Positions 33,121 to 39,833 of a stretch of DNA of 39,833 bases are shown one piece after another. The notes under the pieces were generated by a model. That model saw nothing but the letters and a program-made list of their open reading frames with translations, searched no databases and was not told the origin of the DNA. Source of the DNA: Streptomyces sporangiiformans (GTDB lineage Bacteria; Actinomycetota; Actinomycetes; Streptomycetales; Streptomycetaceae); NCBI RefSeq assembly GCF_005768555.2, contig NZ_VCHX02000181.1:1-39833 (forward strand), given 5' to 3'. Every line of letters starts with the position of its first letter. Position 1 is the first letter of the stretch. A program made the translations under genes and the position numbers.

Positions 33121-34400
33121 GTGACCTGTACGGACGCCACAGGGCCGTCCTGCCCGACTGGCTCGCCCTCTACTACGCCGACCCTCTCGAGATCACCCAC
33201 GGCGAGGGCCGCCATGTCTGGGATGCCGCGGGGAAGAAGTACCTCGACTTCTTCGGCGGGATCCTGACCACCATGACCGCGCACGCCCTGCCCGAGGTGA
33301 CGAAGGCCGTCAGCGAGCAAGCCGGGCGGATCATCCACTCGTCCACGCTCTACCTCAACCGGCCGATGGTCGAGCTCGCCGAGCGGATCGCCCAGCTGTC
33401 CGGCATCCCGGACGCCCGCGTGTTCTTCACGACCTCCGGAACCGAGGCCAATGACACCGCCCTCCTGCTGGCGACGGCGTACCGGCGGAGCAATCAGATC
33501 CTGGCGATGCGCAACAGCTACCACGGACGCTCGTTCAGCGCGGTCGGCATCACCGGCAACAAGGGCTGGTCGCCGACCAGTCTCTCGCCACTCCAGACCG
33601 TGTACGTCCACGGCGGCGTCCGCACCCGCGGCCCGTACGCGCAGCTGAGCGACGACGAGTTCATCGCGGCCTGTGTCGCCGATCTGGAGGACCTGCTTGG
33701 CCATGTCCGGGTGCCGGCGGCCCTGATCGCCGAACCCATCCAGGGAGTCGGCGGCTTCACCGCACCGCCGGACGGCCTGTACGCGGCCTTCCGCGACGTA
33801 CTGCGACCGCGCGGCATCCTGTGGATCGCCGACGAGGTGCAGACCGGCTGGGGCAGGACCGGCGACCACTTCTGGGGCTGGCAGGCACACGGCCAGAACG
33901 GTCCGCCCGACATGCTGACCTTCGCCAAGGGCATCGGCAACGGCATGTCGATCGGTGGTGTCGTCGCCCGCGCCGAGATCATGAACTGCCTTGACGCCAA
34001 CTCCATTTCGACCTTCGGCGGCTCACCGGTCACGATGGCGGCCGGCAACGCCAACCTCACCTACCTCCTCGAACACGACCTCCAGGGCAACGCCCGCCGC
34101 GTCGGCGGACTGCTCATCGAGCGGCTGCGGGCGATCGCCGCGCAGCTTCCGGGCGTACGAGAGGTCCGTGGCCGGGGGCTCATGATCGGCATCGAGCTGG
34201 TGAAGCCGGGCACCGACGAGGCAGACCCGGACGCGGCCGCCGCCGTGCTCGAAGCGGCCCGTGAGGAAGGCCTGCTGATCGGCAAGGGCGGCGGTCACAA
34301 CACCAGCGTGCTGCGCATCGCCCCGCCGCTGTCGCTCACCGTCGCGGAGGCCGAAGAGGGCGCCGCGATCCTCGAACGCGCGCTGAGGCTCATCCCGTAG
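33117..34400 (+). CDS. Class III aminotransferase, AGXT2/beta-alanine:pyruvate type
   Basis: 427 residues from a GTG overlapping the amidohydrolase stop (GTGA). It is a fold-type I PLP enzyme: DFFGGILTTM opening typical of AGXT2-like proteins, phosphate-binding SGTEAND, ring-stacking SYHGRSF, EPIQGVGG, cofactor Asp in ADEVQTGWGRTG, Schiff-base Lys271 in TFAKGIGNG and STFGG. It probably moves the amino group of beta-alanine or 3-aminoisobutyrate to pyruvate, giving malonate semialdehyde, the fourth step after the amidohydrolase. The coupling to that gene is the strongest evidence for this substrate. No semialdehyde dehydrogenase is in the window. Confidence 0.9.
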   Translation: MSDLYGRHRAVLPDWLALYYADPLEITHGEGRHVWDAAGKKYLDFFGGILTTMTAHALPEVTKAVSEQAGRIIHSSTLYLNRPMVELAERIAQLSGIPDARVFFTTSGTEANDTALLLATAYRRSNQILAMRNSYHGRSFSAVGITGNKGWSPTSLSPLQTVYVHGGVRTRGPYAQLSDDEFIAACVADLEDLLGHVRVPAALIAEPIQGVGGFTAPPDGLYAAFRDVLRPRGILWIADEVQTGWGRTGDHFWGWQAHGQNGPPDMLTFAKGIGNGMSIGGVVARAEIMNCLDANSISTFGGSPVTMAAGNANLTYLLEHDLQGNARRVGGLLIERLRAIAAQLPGVREVRGRGLMIGIELVKPGTDEADPDAAAAVLEAAREEGLLIGKGGGHNTSVLRIAPPLSLTVAEAEEGAAILERALRLIP

Positions 34401-34438
34401 CAGCAGCAGAGCAAGGGCGAGTGAGCGGAAGGAGCGCG

Positions 34439-34548
34439 CCTGTGTCGAGACGGCATGGGGGTCCCCCTGCTCGAGCGAAGCCGAGAGCTTGGGGGAGCGC
34501 GGAGGCCCGACGAAGGAGGGCCGAGCACGACCGCCGTCTCGACACAGG
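34439..34548. repeat. 110-bp fold-back element with 16-bp terminal inverted repeats
   Basis: CCTGTGTCGAGACGGC (34439-34454) and GCCGTCTCGACACAGG (34533-34548) are perfect inverted copies. Between them lies family A repeat copy 2 (about 34456-34497) and a GC-rich stretch. No clear target-site duplication flanks it. It resembles a small non-autonomous (MITE-like) insertion or a large RNA hairpin, located between the aminotransferase and pucR. Confidence 0.7.
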
Positions 34549-34596
34549 CTTTGGCGCCCCGGAGGCGAACCGAGCCTTCAAGAGAAAAGAGGTGCA

Positions 34597-36162
34597 ATGC
34601 CCACCGCCCCGGAACCCGCCCTGTCGGTCCGCCAGGTCCTCGGCCTGGAGCGGGTGCTCGCCGGGGAGCCCGAGGTGGTGGCCGGCGCGAGCCATCTCGA
34701 CCGGCCCGTGCGCTGGGTGCACGTCGCCGAGGCGCCCGATGTGGGCGTGATGCTCAGCGGCGGCGAGATGGTCCTCACCACCGGGGTGCTGCTCGCGGGC
34801 GACGTGGAGGCGCAGGCCGAGTACATTCGCTCGCTGCATCGCGCCGAGGCCGCGGCTGTCGTGCTGGGGCTCGGGCGTGCCTTTCCCGCCCCGCCCGATG
34901 TGATGCGCCGGGCCGCCGAGCGGTGTGGGCTTCCCATGGTGGTGCTCCATCGCCCCTTCCCCTTCGCCGAACTGACCGAAGAGGTCCAGTCCCGGCTCGT
35001 ACGGCGGAAGTTCGCCGCCGTCAGTCTGTCGGAGGCCGTGCGGACCGCGCTGACCGGGCTCATCACCGCGGGCGCTCCGCTGCAGCGCCTGCTCGACGAA
35101 GTCGCCTCGCACAGTGCCTGTCCGGTCGTGGTCACCAACCTCGCGCACCGTGTCCTCGCCACGGCCGGGGAACGGTCCGCCGTGGACGACGTGCTGCGCG
35201 ACTGGGAGCGCATCGCGCGGCAGGCGGGCGGCAGCGAGGGCGACGGCTGGGTCCGCGCCGAGCTGGGCGGGCGCGGGGAGCGCTGGGGCCGCATCGTGCT
35301 GTGCGGCTACCGGGGCGACGCCGCCACCGGGCGGCTGCTCGCCGACCGGGCCGCCGAGGCTCTGGTGCTGCATCGCATGCTCGGCGGCTCCGCGCACTCC
35401 TGGGAGGAACAGTCCGCGCAGAGTCTGCTGACCGACCTCGTCTCCGGTGTCGTACCGGCCCGGCAACTGCTGCCACGGGCGCGGGCGGCCGGCCTCCCCG
35501 TCAACCGTCGGACGTTCGTACCGCTGGCGGTGCGCGACGGCGACCCGGCGCATCTCGACCGTGTGCTGCGGATGCTGGGGTTGCCGGGACTCGTCGCCGA
35601 GCTGGCCGACGGGGCCACCGCAGTGCTGCTGAGCCTGGCCCGGGACCAGGACGCGGAGGCGCTCACGACGCACTTCGCCACCCGGCTGCGTACGGAATCC
35701 GGGGGCGGCGGCAAAGGGGTCGTCGCCGCGGCGGATCCGCGCATCCTGTGGGACGACGTGCCCGCCGGGCTGCGCGAGGCCCAGCATGTGGCCGACGCCG
35801 TCGCCGAGACGCCCGCCGGTCTGGACGTTCCGGTGGTGGTGCGTCTGCGTGACGTTCATCTGCGGGGGCTGATCCGGCTGCTGCGGGACGATCCGCACGT
35901 CCAGTCGTTCGCGGAGCGGGAGCTGGACGGGTTGCTGTGCGGTGGCGGGGCGGCCGACCAGGATCTGCTGCCGGTGTTGCGGACCTATCTCGCGACCGGT
36001 CGCAACAAGTCGCGTACCGCCCAGCTCCATCACGTCTCCCGGCCCGCGTTGTACCGCCGGCTGGAGGCGATAGAGGCGCGGCTCGGGGTCGATCTCGACG
36101 ACTTCGAGCAGGCCGCGTCCGTGCACATCGCGCTCCTCGCGCACGACGCGCAACAGGGTTGA
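34597..36162 (+). CDS. pucR: PucR family transcriptional regulator
   Basis: 521 residues. The N-terminal PucR ligand-type domain (about 8-125, VRQVLGLERVLAGEPEVVAG to MVVLHRPFPFAELTEE) is followed by a middle region and the C-terminal PucR helix-turn-helix (LLPVLRTYLATGRNKSRTAQ, then HHVSRPALYRRLEAIEARL). The family controls purine, urea and pyrimidine catabolism, usually as an activator. It sits between the two amidohydrolases of the cluster. AGAGG precedes ATG 34597; a longer frame exists through the fold-back element but has no homology. The first GAAACATG copy of the next promoter overlaps this gene's stop codon region (36160-36168), so regulator and site are adjacent. Confidence 0.92.
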   Translation: MPTAPEPALSVRQVLGLERVLAGEPEVVAGASHLDRPVRWVHVAEAPDVGVMLSGGEMVLTTGVLLAGDVEAQAEYIRSLHRAEAAAVVLGLGRAFPAPPDVMRRAAERCGLPMVVLHRPFPFAELTEEVQSRLVRRKFAAVSLSEAVRTALTGLITAGAPLQRLLDEVASHSACPVVVTNLAHRVLATAGERSAVDDVLRDWERIARQAGGSEGDGWVRAELGGRGERWGRIVLCGYRGDAATGRLLADRAAEALVLHRMLGGSAHSWEEQSAQSLLTDLVSGVVPARQLLPRARAAGLPVNRRTFVPLAVRDGDPAHLDRVLRMLGLPGLVAELADGATAVLLSLARDQDAEALTTHFATRLRTESGGGGKGVVAAADPRILWDDVPAGLREAQHVADAVAETPAGLDVPVVVRLRDVHLRGLIRLLRDDPHVQSFAERELDGLLCGGGAADQDLLPVLRTYLATGRNKSRTAQLHHVSRPALYRRLEAIEARLGVDLDDFEQAASVHIALLAHDAQQG

Positions 36163-36288
36163 AACATGGGACGACGTGCGAAAACGGTGGTGAAACATGG
36201 GTCGGAGCCAGGGTGACACCGTGGCACGCCACGTGCCGTCAGACGTGACACCGTGCACCTCAAAGACCACTTTCGGACTTCCTAAGCT
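36160..36288 (+). promoter_or_regulatory. Multi-repeat control region of amidohydrolase 2
   Basis: TGAAACATGGG occurs at 36160-36170 and 36191-36201 (31 bp apart). GTGACACCGTG occurs at 36213-36223 and 36245-36255 (32 bp apart). An inverted GGCACG/CGTGCC lies at 36223-36237. Both direct repeats recur at about three helical turns, so proteins bound to them would face the same side. TAAGCT at 36283-36288 is a possible -10 with a poor -35. The ACTTTCGG block at 36269 also occurs at the -10 of the first amidohydrolase. Confidence 0.6.
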
Positions 36289-36317
36289 CGCCGCACACCG
36301 AGTGACCGGAGGTCCCG

Positions 36318-37160
36318 ATGAGCAAAGTGGTCCGTGCCGCCGTCTTTCAGACCGCCTGGACGGGCGACAAGGAGTCGATGATCCAGGTCCACGAGCAGGC
36401 GGCCCGCGACGCCGCCGCGCAGGGCGCCCAGGTCCTGTGTTTCCAGGAGCTGTTCTACGGGCCGTACTTCTGCCAGGTCCAGGACAAGGCGTTCTACGAG
36501 TACGCCGAGCAGATCCCCGAGGGGCCGATCGTGCGCCGCTTCCAGGCGCTCGCCAAGGAGCTGGGCATCGTCCTCGTCCTGCCGATGTACGAGGAGGAGC
36601 AGCCCGGCGTCCTCTACAACACGGCGGCGGTGATCGACGCCGACGGCTCGTATCTCGGCAAGTACCGCAAGACGCACATTCCGCAGGTCGAGGGGTTCTG
36701 GGAGAAGTTCTACTTCCGCCCGGGCAACTCCGGCTGGCCTGTCTTCGACACCGCCGTCGGCAGGATCGGCGTCTACATCTGCTACGACCGGCACTTCCCG
36801 GAGGGCTGGCGTGCGCTCGGCCTCGCCGGGGCCGAGATCGTGTTCAATCCGTCGGCGACCTCGCGCGGTCTGTCCGGCTATCTGTGGCAGCTGGAGCAGC
36901 CGGCGGCGGCCGTCGCCAACGAGTACTTCGTGGGCGCCATCAATCGCGTGGGCGTGGAGGAACTGGGTTCCAACGACTTCTACGGGACCTCGTACTTCGT
37001 GGACCCCGAGGCTCAGTTCGTCGGGGAGGTGGCGAGCGACAAGGAAACCGAACTCGTCGTCCGCGACCTCGACCTGGCCAAGCTGCGCGAGGTCCGCGAC
37101 CGCTGGCAGTTCTACCGCGACCGTGCGCCGGGCGCGTACGAGCCGCTGACCGCTCCGTAG
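36318..37160 (+). CDS. Beta-ureidopropionase-like amidohydrolase, copy 2
   Basis: 280 residues, the same length as the copy at 32278 and alignable end to end without a gap. The triad is again Glu44 (FQELF), Lys118 (YRKTHIP) and Cys155 (YICYDRHFPEG). Differences cluster in the first half (YGPYFCQVQDKAFYEYAEQI against NAPYFCQVQEPEHYGWAEPV), near the active-site entrance, which would fit different carbamoyl substrates (for example uracil- against thymine- or hydantoin-derived). GGAGGT precedes the ATG. It has its own repeat-rich control region and is followed by a strong hairpin, so it is regulated apart from copy 1. Confidence 0.9.
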   Translation: MSKVVRAAVFQTAWTGDKESMIQVHEQAARDAAAQGAQVLCFQELFYGPYFCQVQDKAFYEYAEQIPEGPIVRRFQALAKELGIVLVLPMYEEEQPGVLYNTAAVIDADGSYLGKYRKTHIPQVEGFWEKFYFRPGNSGWPVFDTAVGRIGVYICYDRHFPEGWRALGLAGAEIVFNPSATSRGLSGYLWQLEQPAAAVANEYFVGAINRVGVEELGSNDFYGTSYFVDPEAQFVGEVASDKETELVVRDLDLAKLREVRDRWQFYRDRAPGAYEPLTAP

Positions 37161-37172
37161 TCGGCCGGACGT

Positions 37173-37206
37173 CCGCCGGTCCGGCTCGCGGGGGGCGGAC
37201 CGGCGG
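37173..37206 (+). terminator. 11-bp-stem hairpin between amidohydrolase 2 and hydA
   Basis: CCGCCGGTCCG (37173-37183) and CGGACCGGCGG (37196-37206) pair perfectly around a 12-base loop. It lies 13 bp after the amidohydrolase stop and 50 bp before hydA. It could be a partial terminator, an mRNA-stability hairpin or separate two transcripts. Confidence 0.7.
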
Positions 37207-37256
37207 CACCGACTGACCTGCAAGACACCAGTGCCGACCCCGGTAGGAGTGGGAGC

Positions 37257-38660
37257 ATGAGCAGCCGTACCGTCATCCGTGGTGGTCTCGTCATCACCGC
37301 TTCCGACGAGATCCACGCCGACGTCCTGATAGAGGACGGCCGTATCGCCGCCCTCGCCGCGAGCGGCACCGCCGCCGCCGAGGCCTGGACGGCCGAGCGA
37401 AGCATCGACGCCACCGGAAAGTACGTGATTCCGGGCGGAGTCGACGCCCATACGCACATGGAGCTGCCGTTCGGCGGCACCTTCGCCTCCGACTCCTTCG
37501 AGACGGGCACCCGGGCCGCAGCCTGGGGCGGCACCACGACGATCGTCGACTTCGCGGTGCAGAGCGTGGGCCACACGCTGCGCGAGGGCCTCGACGCCTG
37601 GAACGCCAAGGCCGACGGCAACTGCGCCATCGACTACGGCTTCCACATGATCGTCTCCGATGTGAACGAGGAGACGCTCAAGGAGATGGACCTGCTGGTC
37701 GAGGAGGGCGTGACCTCCTTCAAGCAGTTCATGGCCTACCCGGGCGTCTTCTACAGCGACGACGGCCAGATCCTGCGCGCCATGCAGCGCTCCGCCGAGA
37801 ACGGCGGACTGATCATGATGCACGCCGAGAACGGCATCGCGATCGACGTGCTCGTCGAGCAGGCGCTGGCTCGCGGGGAGACGGATCCGCGGTACCACGG
37901 CGAGGTGCGCAAGGCGCTCCTCGAAGCGGAGGCGACCCACCGTGCCATCAAGCTCGCGCAGGTCGCGGGCGCCCCGCTGTATGTCGTGCACGTCTCGGCG
38001 CAGGAGGCCGTCGCCGAGCTGGCACGGGCGCGTGACGAGGGCCTGAACGTGTTCGGCGAGACGTGCCCGCAGTATCTGTTCCTGTCCACGGACAACCTCG
38101 CCGAGCCGGACTTCGAGGGCGCCAAGTACGTGTGCTCCACGCCGCTGCGGCCCAAGGAGCACCAGGCCGCGCTGTGGAGGGGCCTGCGCACCAACGACCT
38201 CCAGGTCGTGTCCACCGACCACTGCCCGTTCTGCTTCGTCGGCCAGAAGGAGCTCGGCCGGGGCGACTTCTCCAAGATTCCCAACGGTCTGCCGGGCGTC
38301 GAGAACCGTATGGACCTGCTCCACCAGGCCGTCGTCGACGGGCACATCTCACGGCGCCGCTGGATCGAGATCGCCTGTGCCACTCCGGCCCGGATGTTCG
38401 GCCTGTACCCGAAGAAGGGGACGATCGCGCCGGGCGCCGACGCCGACGTCGTCATCTACGACCCGCGCGCCCAGCAGGTCATGTCCGCCGAGACACACCA
38501 CATGAACGTCGACTACTCGGCGTACGAGGGCAAGAGCGTCACCGGTCGCGTCGAGACGGTCCTGTCGCGGGGCGAGTTCGTCATCACCGAGCGGGAGTTC
38601 ACAGGACGCGCCGGGCACGGCGTCTACACCCCCCGCTCCACCTGTCAGTACCTGAACTAG
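37257..38660 (+). CDS. hydA: Dihydropyrimidinase / hydantoinase
   Basis: 467 residues of the cyclic amidohydrolase family. The two-zinc site is visible: His65 and His67 (DAHTHMEL), the carboxylated Lys156 (TSFKQFMAY), His189 (MMHAEN), His245 (VVHVSA) and Asp near 321 (STDHCPF). Tyr161 after the lysine is the usual proton-relay residue of D-hydantoinases. It opens dihydrouracil or dihydrothymine to the N-carbamoyl-beta-amino acid, the second step of the pathway and the substrate of the amidohydrolases. GGAGTGGGAG precedes the ATG. The LLM oxidoreductase follows after 11 bp, so the two are co-transcribed. Confidence 0.93.
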   Translation: MSSRTVIRGGLVITASDEIHADVLIEDGRIAALAASGTAAAEAWTAERSIDATGKYVIPGGVDAHTHMELPFGGTFASDSFETGTRAAAWGGTTTIVDFAVQSVGHTLREGLDAWNAKADGNCAIDYGFHMIVSDVNEETLKEMDLLVEEGVTSFKQFMAYPGVFYSDDGQILRAMQRSAENGGLIMMHAENGIAIDVLVEQALARGETDPRYHGEVRKALLEAEATHRAIKLAQVAGAPLYVVHVSAQEAVAELARARDEGLNVFGETCPQYLFLSTDNLAEPDFEGAKYVCSTPLRPKEHQAALWRGLRTNDLQVVSTDHCPFCFVGQKELGRGDFSKIPNGLPGVENRMDLLHQAVVDGHISRRRWIEIACATPARMFGLYPKKGTIAPGADADVVIYDPRAQQVMSAETHHMNVDYSAYEGKSVTGRVETVLSRGEFVITEREFTGRAGHGVYTPRSTCQYLN

Positions 38661-38671
38661 GAGTGGCGCAC

Positions 38672-39691
38672 ATGGACTTCGGACTCGTCCTGCAGACCGA
38701 CCCGCCTGCCTCGCGCGTCGTCAGCCTGATGAAGCGGGCCGAGCGCAACGGCTTCCGCTACGGCTGGACCTTCGACTCCGCGGTGCTGTGGCAGGAACCC
38801 TTCGTCATCTACAGCCAGATCCTGGCCAACACGCAGAAGCTGACCGTCGGCCCGATGGTCACCAACCCGGGCACCCGCACCTGGGAGGTCACCGCCTCCA
38901 CGTTCGCCACGCTCAACGACATGTTCGGCAACCGCACGATCTGCGGTATCGGCCGCGGCGACTCCGCGATGCGGGTGGCCGGCCGCAAGCCCAACACGCT
39001 CGCCCGCATCAGCGAGGCCATGAAGGTCATCCGCGCCCTCGCCCGGGGCGACGAGGCCGACCTCGGCGGCGCCGTCATCAGGATCCCCTGGGTGAAGCCG
39101 GGTGCGCAGCTCCCCGTCTGGATGGCCGCGTACGGCCCCAAGGCTCTGAAGATGACCGGGGAGGAGGCCGACGGCTTCATCCTCCAGCTCGCCGATCTGT
39201 ATCTGACCGAGTACATGGTCAAGGCGGTGCGCGACGCGGCGGTGGCGGCCGGGCGTGACCCGTCCGACGTCAAGGTCTGTGTGGCCGCGCCCGCGTACGT
39301 CACCGAGGACGACTCGCCCGAGGCGCTCGCCCACGCGCGCGATCAGTGCCGCTGGTTCGGCGGGATGGTCGGCAACCATGTCGCCGATCTCGTCTCCAAG
39401 TACGGCGAACACTCCGCCGCCGTTCCCGACGAACTCACCGACTACATCAAGGCACGGGAAGGCTACGACTACGCGCACCACGGGCGCAGCGGCAACCCCG
39501 ACACCGCGTTCGTGCCCGACGAGATCGTCGACCGGTTCTGCCTGATCGGCCCGGCGGAGAAGCACATCGAGAAGCTGAACGCCCTGCGTGAGCTGGGCGT
39601 CGACCAGTTCGCCGTGTACGACATGCACGACGCGCAGGAGACCGTGATCGACGCGTACGGTCAGCAGGTCATCCCCGCGGTCAACTCCTGA
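38672..39691 (+). CDS. LLM-class oxidoreductase (F420- or flavin-dependent), TIGR03842-like
   Basis: 339 residues of the luciferase-like monooxygenase/F420-dependent reductase fold, related to methylenetetrahydromethanopterin reductase. It has the opening MDFGLVLQTDPPASRVVSLM, a cofactor-facing GPMVTNPGTRTWEVTAS strand, GIGRGDSAMRVAG and VWMAAYGPKALKM. From memory it belongs to the subfamily found beside dihydropyrimidinases (TIGR03842). Streptomyces makes F420, so hydride transfer with F420 is the default; FMN is possible. It lies 11 bp behind hydA. As no dihydropyrimidine dehydrogenase is visible, it may carry out the uracil/dihydrouracil redox step or act on a pathway side product. The ATG follows GGAGTGG. 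Confidence 0.88.
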   Translation: MDFGLVLQTDPPASRVVSLMKRAERNGFRYGWTFDSAVLWQEPFVIYSQILANTQKLTVGPMVTNPGTRTWEVTASTFATLNDMFGNRTICGIGRGDSAMRVAGRKPNTLARISEAMKVIRALARGDEADLGGAVIRIPWVKPGAQLPVWMAAYGPKALKMTGEEADGFILQLADLYLTEYMVKAVRDAAVAAGRDPSDVKVCVAAPAYVTEDDSPEALAHARDQCRWFGGMVGNHVADLVSKYGEHSAAVPDELTDYIKAREGYDYAHHGRSGNPDTAFVPDEIVDRFCLIGPAEKHIEKLNALRELGVDQFAVYDMHDAQETVIDAYGQQVIPAVNS

Positions 39692-39780
39692 CCCGCACTG
39701 CCGCTCCTCCCCAAACTCCCGCCCCGACCCCCGCCCAAACCCTCTCCCGAACCCCCCGCCCCTTGGTCACCCCTCCCCGC
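39692..39780 (+). promoter_or_regulatory. C-rich, G-poor tract, possible Rho utilisation site
   Basis: Immediately beyond the last stop codon, 89 bases contain about five times as many C as G on the coding strand. This is the classic C-over-G bubble of rut sites, just before a hairpin. It is compositional evidence only. Confidence 0.4.
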
Positions 39781-39794
39781 CATTCCGGGGAGGG
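39771..39794 (+). terminator. Terminator hairpin after the LLM gene
   Basis: CCCTCCCCG (39771-39779) and CGGGGAGGG (39786-39794) form a perfect 9-bp stem with a 6-base loop, about 80 bp beyond the stop. It closes the hydA-LLM transcript. I see nothing further to the window end at 39833. Confidence 0.7.
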
Positions 39795-39833
39795 CCACGC
39801 CCGCACGGCCTCCCATCCCGCCTGATCGATTGG

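Noticed and set aside
34489..34596. Longer start for pucR running through the fold-back element
   Set aside because: The added residues come from repeat sequence, and a good ribosome-binding site sits just before ATG 34597.
36282..38345. Minus-strand frame of 687 codons opposite amidohydrolase 2 and hydA
   Set aside because: It mirrors two genes with complete catalytic motifs on the plus strand; such shadows are expected at this GC content.

Overview
The window is high-GC actinobacterial DNA, almost certainly a Streptomyces chromosome. Codon third positions are nearly all G or C, GTG starts and GTGA/TGATG overlaps are frequent, and the protein types (RNase Sa-like RNase, DUF6278-like protein, ROK kinases, XRE/methionine aminopeptidase pair, PcaD-PcaC fusion) fit that genus. 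Only one rare TTA leucine codon was found in any assigned reading frame. There is no transposase, phage gene, rRNA, tRNA or CRISPR array. I read 35 coding regions, one of them a doubtful 32-residue ORF.

Layout. Positions 1-2430: SDR oxidoreductase, DHFR-like reductase, secreted guanyl-specific RNase and a small membrane protein. 2629-4698: two-component system; its response regulator carries the TTA codon. 4731-6683: inositol-dehydrogenase-like enzyme divergent from a GntR/HutC regulator, with a perfect palindrome between them. 6873-8596: ROK sugar kinase plus an anchored protein. 8625-13876: SNF2-family ATPase translationally coupled to a SWIM zinc-finger protein, behind a promoter of the actinobacterial DNA-damage (PafBC) type. 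13960-14819: a membrane protein and a winged-helix regulator behind three copies of TTTCC-N5-GGAAA. 15030-16993: PcaL-type fusion and a metallo-hydrolase. 17053-17862: exonuclease III with a second PafBC-type promoter. 17875-25649: secreted SGNH hydrolase, DUF6278-like protein, an orphan glutamate-type ABC ATPase, a secreted S15-type hydrolase, an anchored unknown and gamma-glutamyltransferase. 25819-31910: ClpC-like unfoldase, GNAT acetyltransferase, methionine aminopeptidase divergent from an XRE regulator, and an unknown multi-domain protein.

The right end (32148-39833) is a coherent reductive pyrimidine / beta-ureido acid catabolic cluster. It holds two paralogous beta-ureidopropionase-like amidohydrolases, an AGXT2-like class III aminotransferase, a PucR regulator, a dihydropyrimidinase and an LLM-class (F420- or flavin-dependent) oxidoreductase. 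Steps two to four of uracil/thymine degradation are encoded, but no classical dihydropyrimidine dehydrogenase is seen. The LLM enzyme is therefore a candidate for the missing redox step. The 8-mer GAAACATG occurs once upstream of the first amidohydrolase and twice upstream of the second, and is a candidate pathway-specific operator.

The most interesting leads are this pyrimidine cluster and its shared motif, the two PafBC-type promoters tying a SNF2/SWIM pair to exonuclease III, a thrice-repeated short peptide motif in the disordered arm of the SWIM protein, the TTTCC-N5-GGAAA operator array over a probably leaderless start, the bldA-type TTA codon, and a 110-bp fold-back element with 16-bp perfect terminal inverted repeats in front of pucR.
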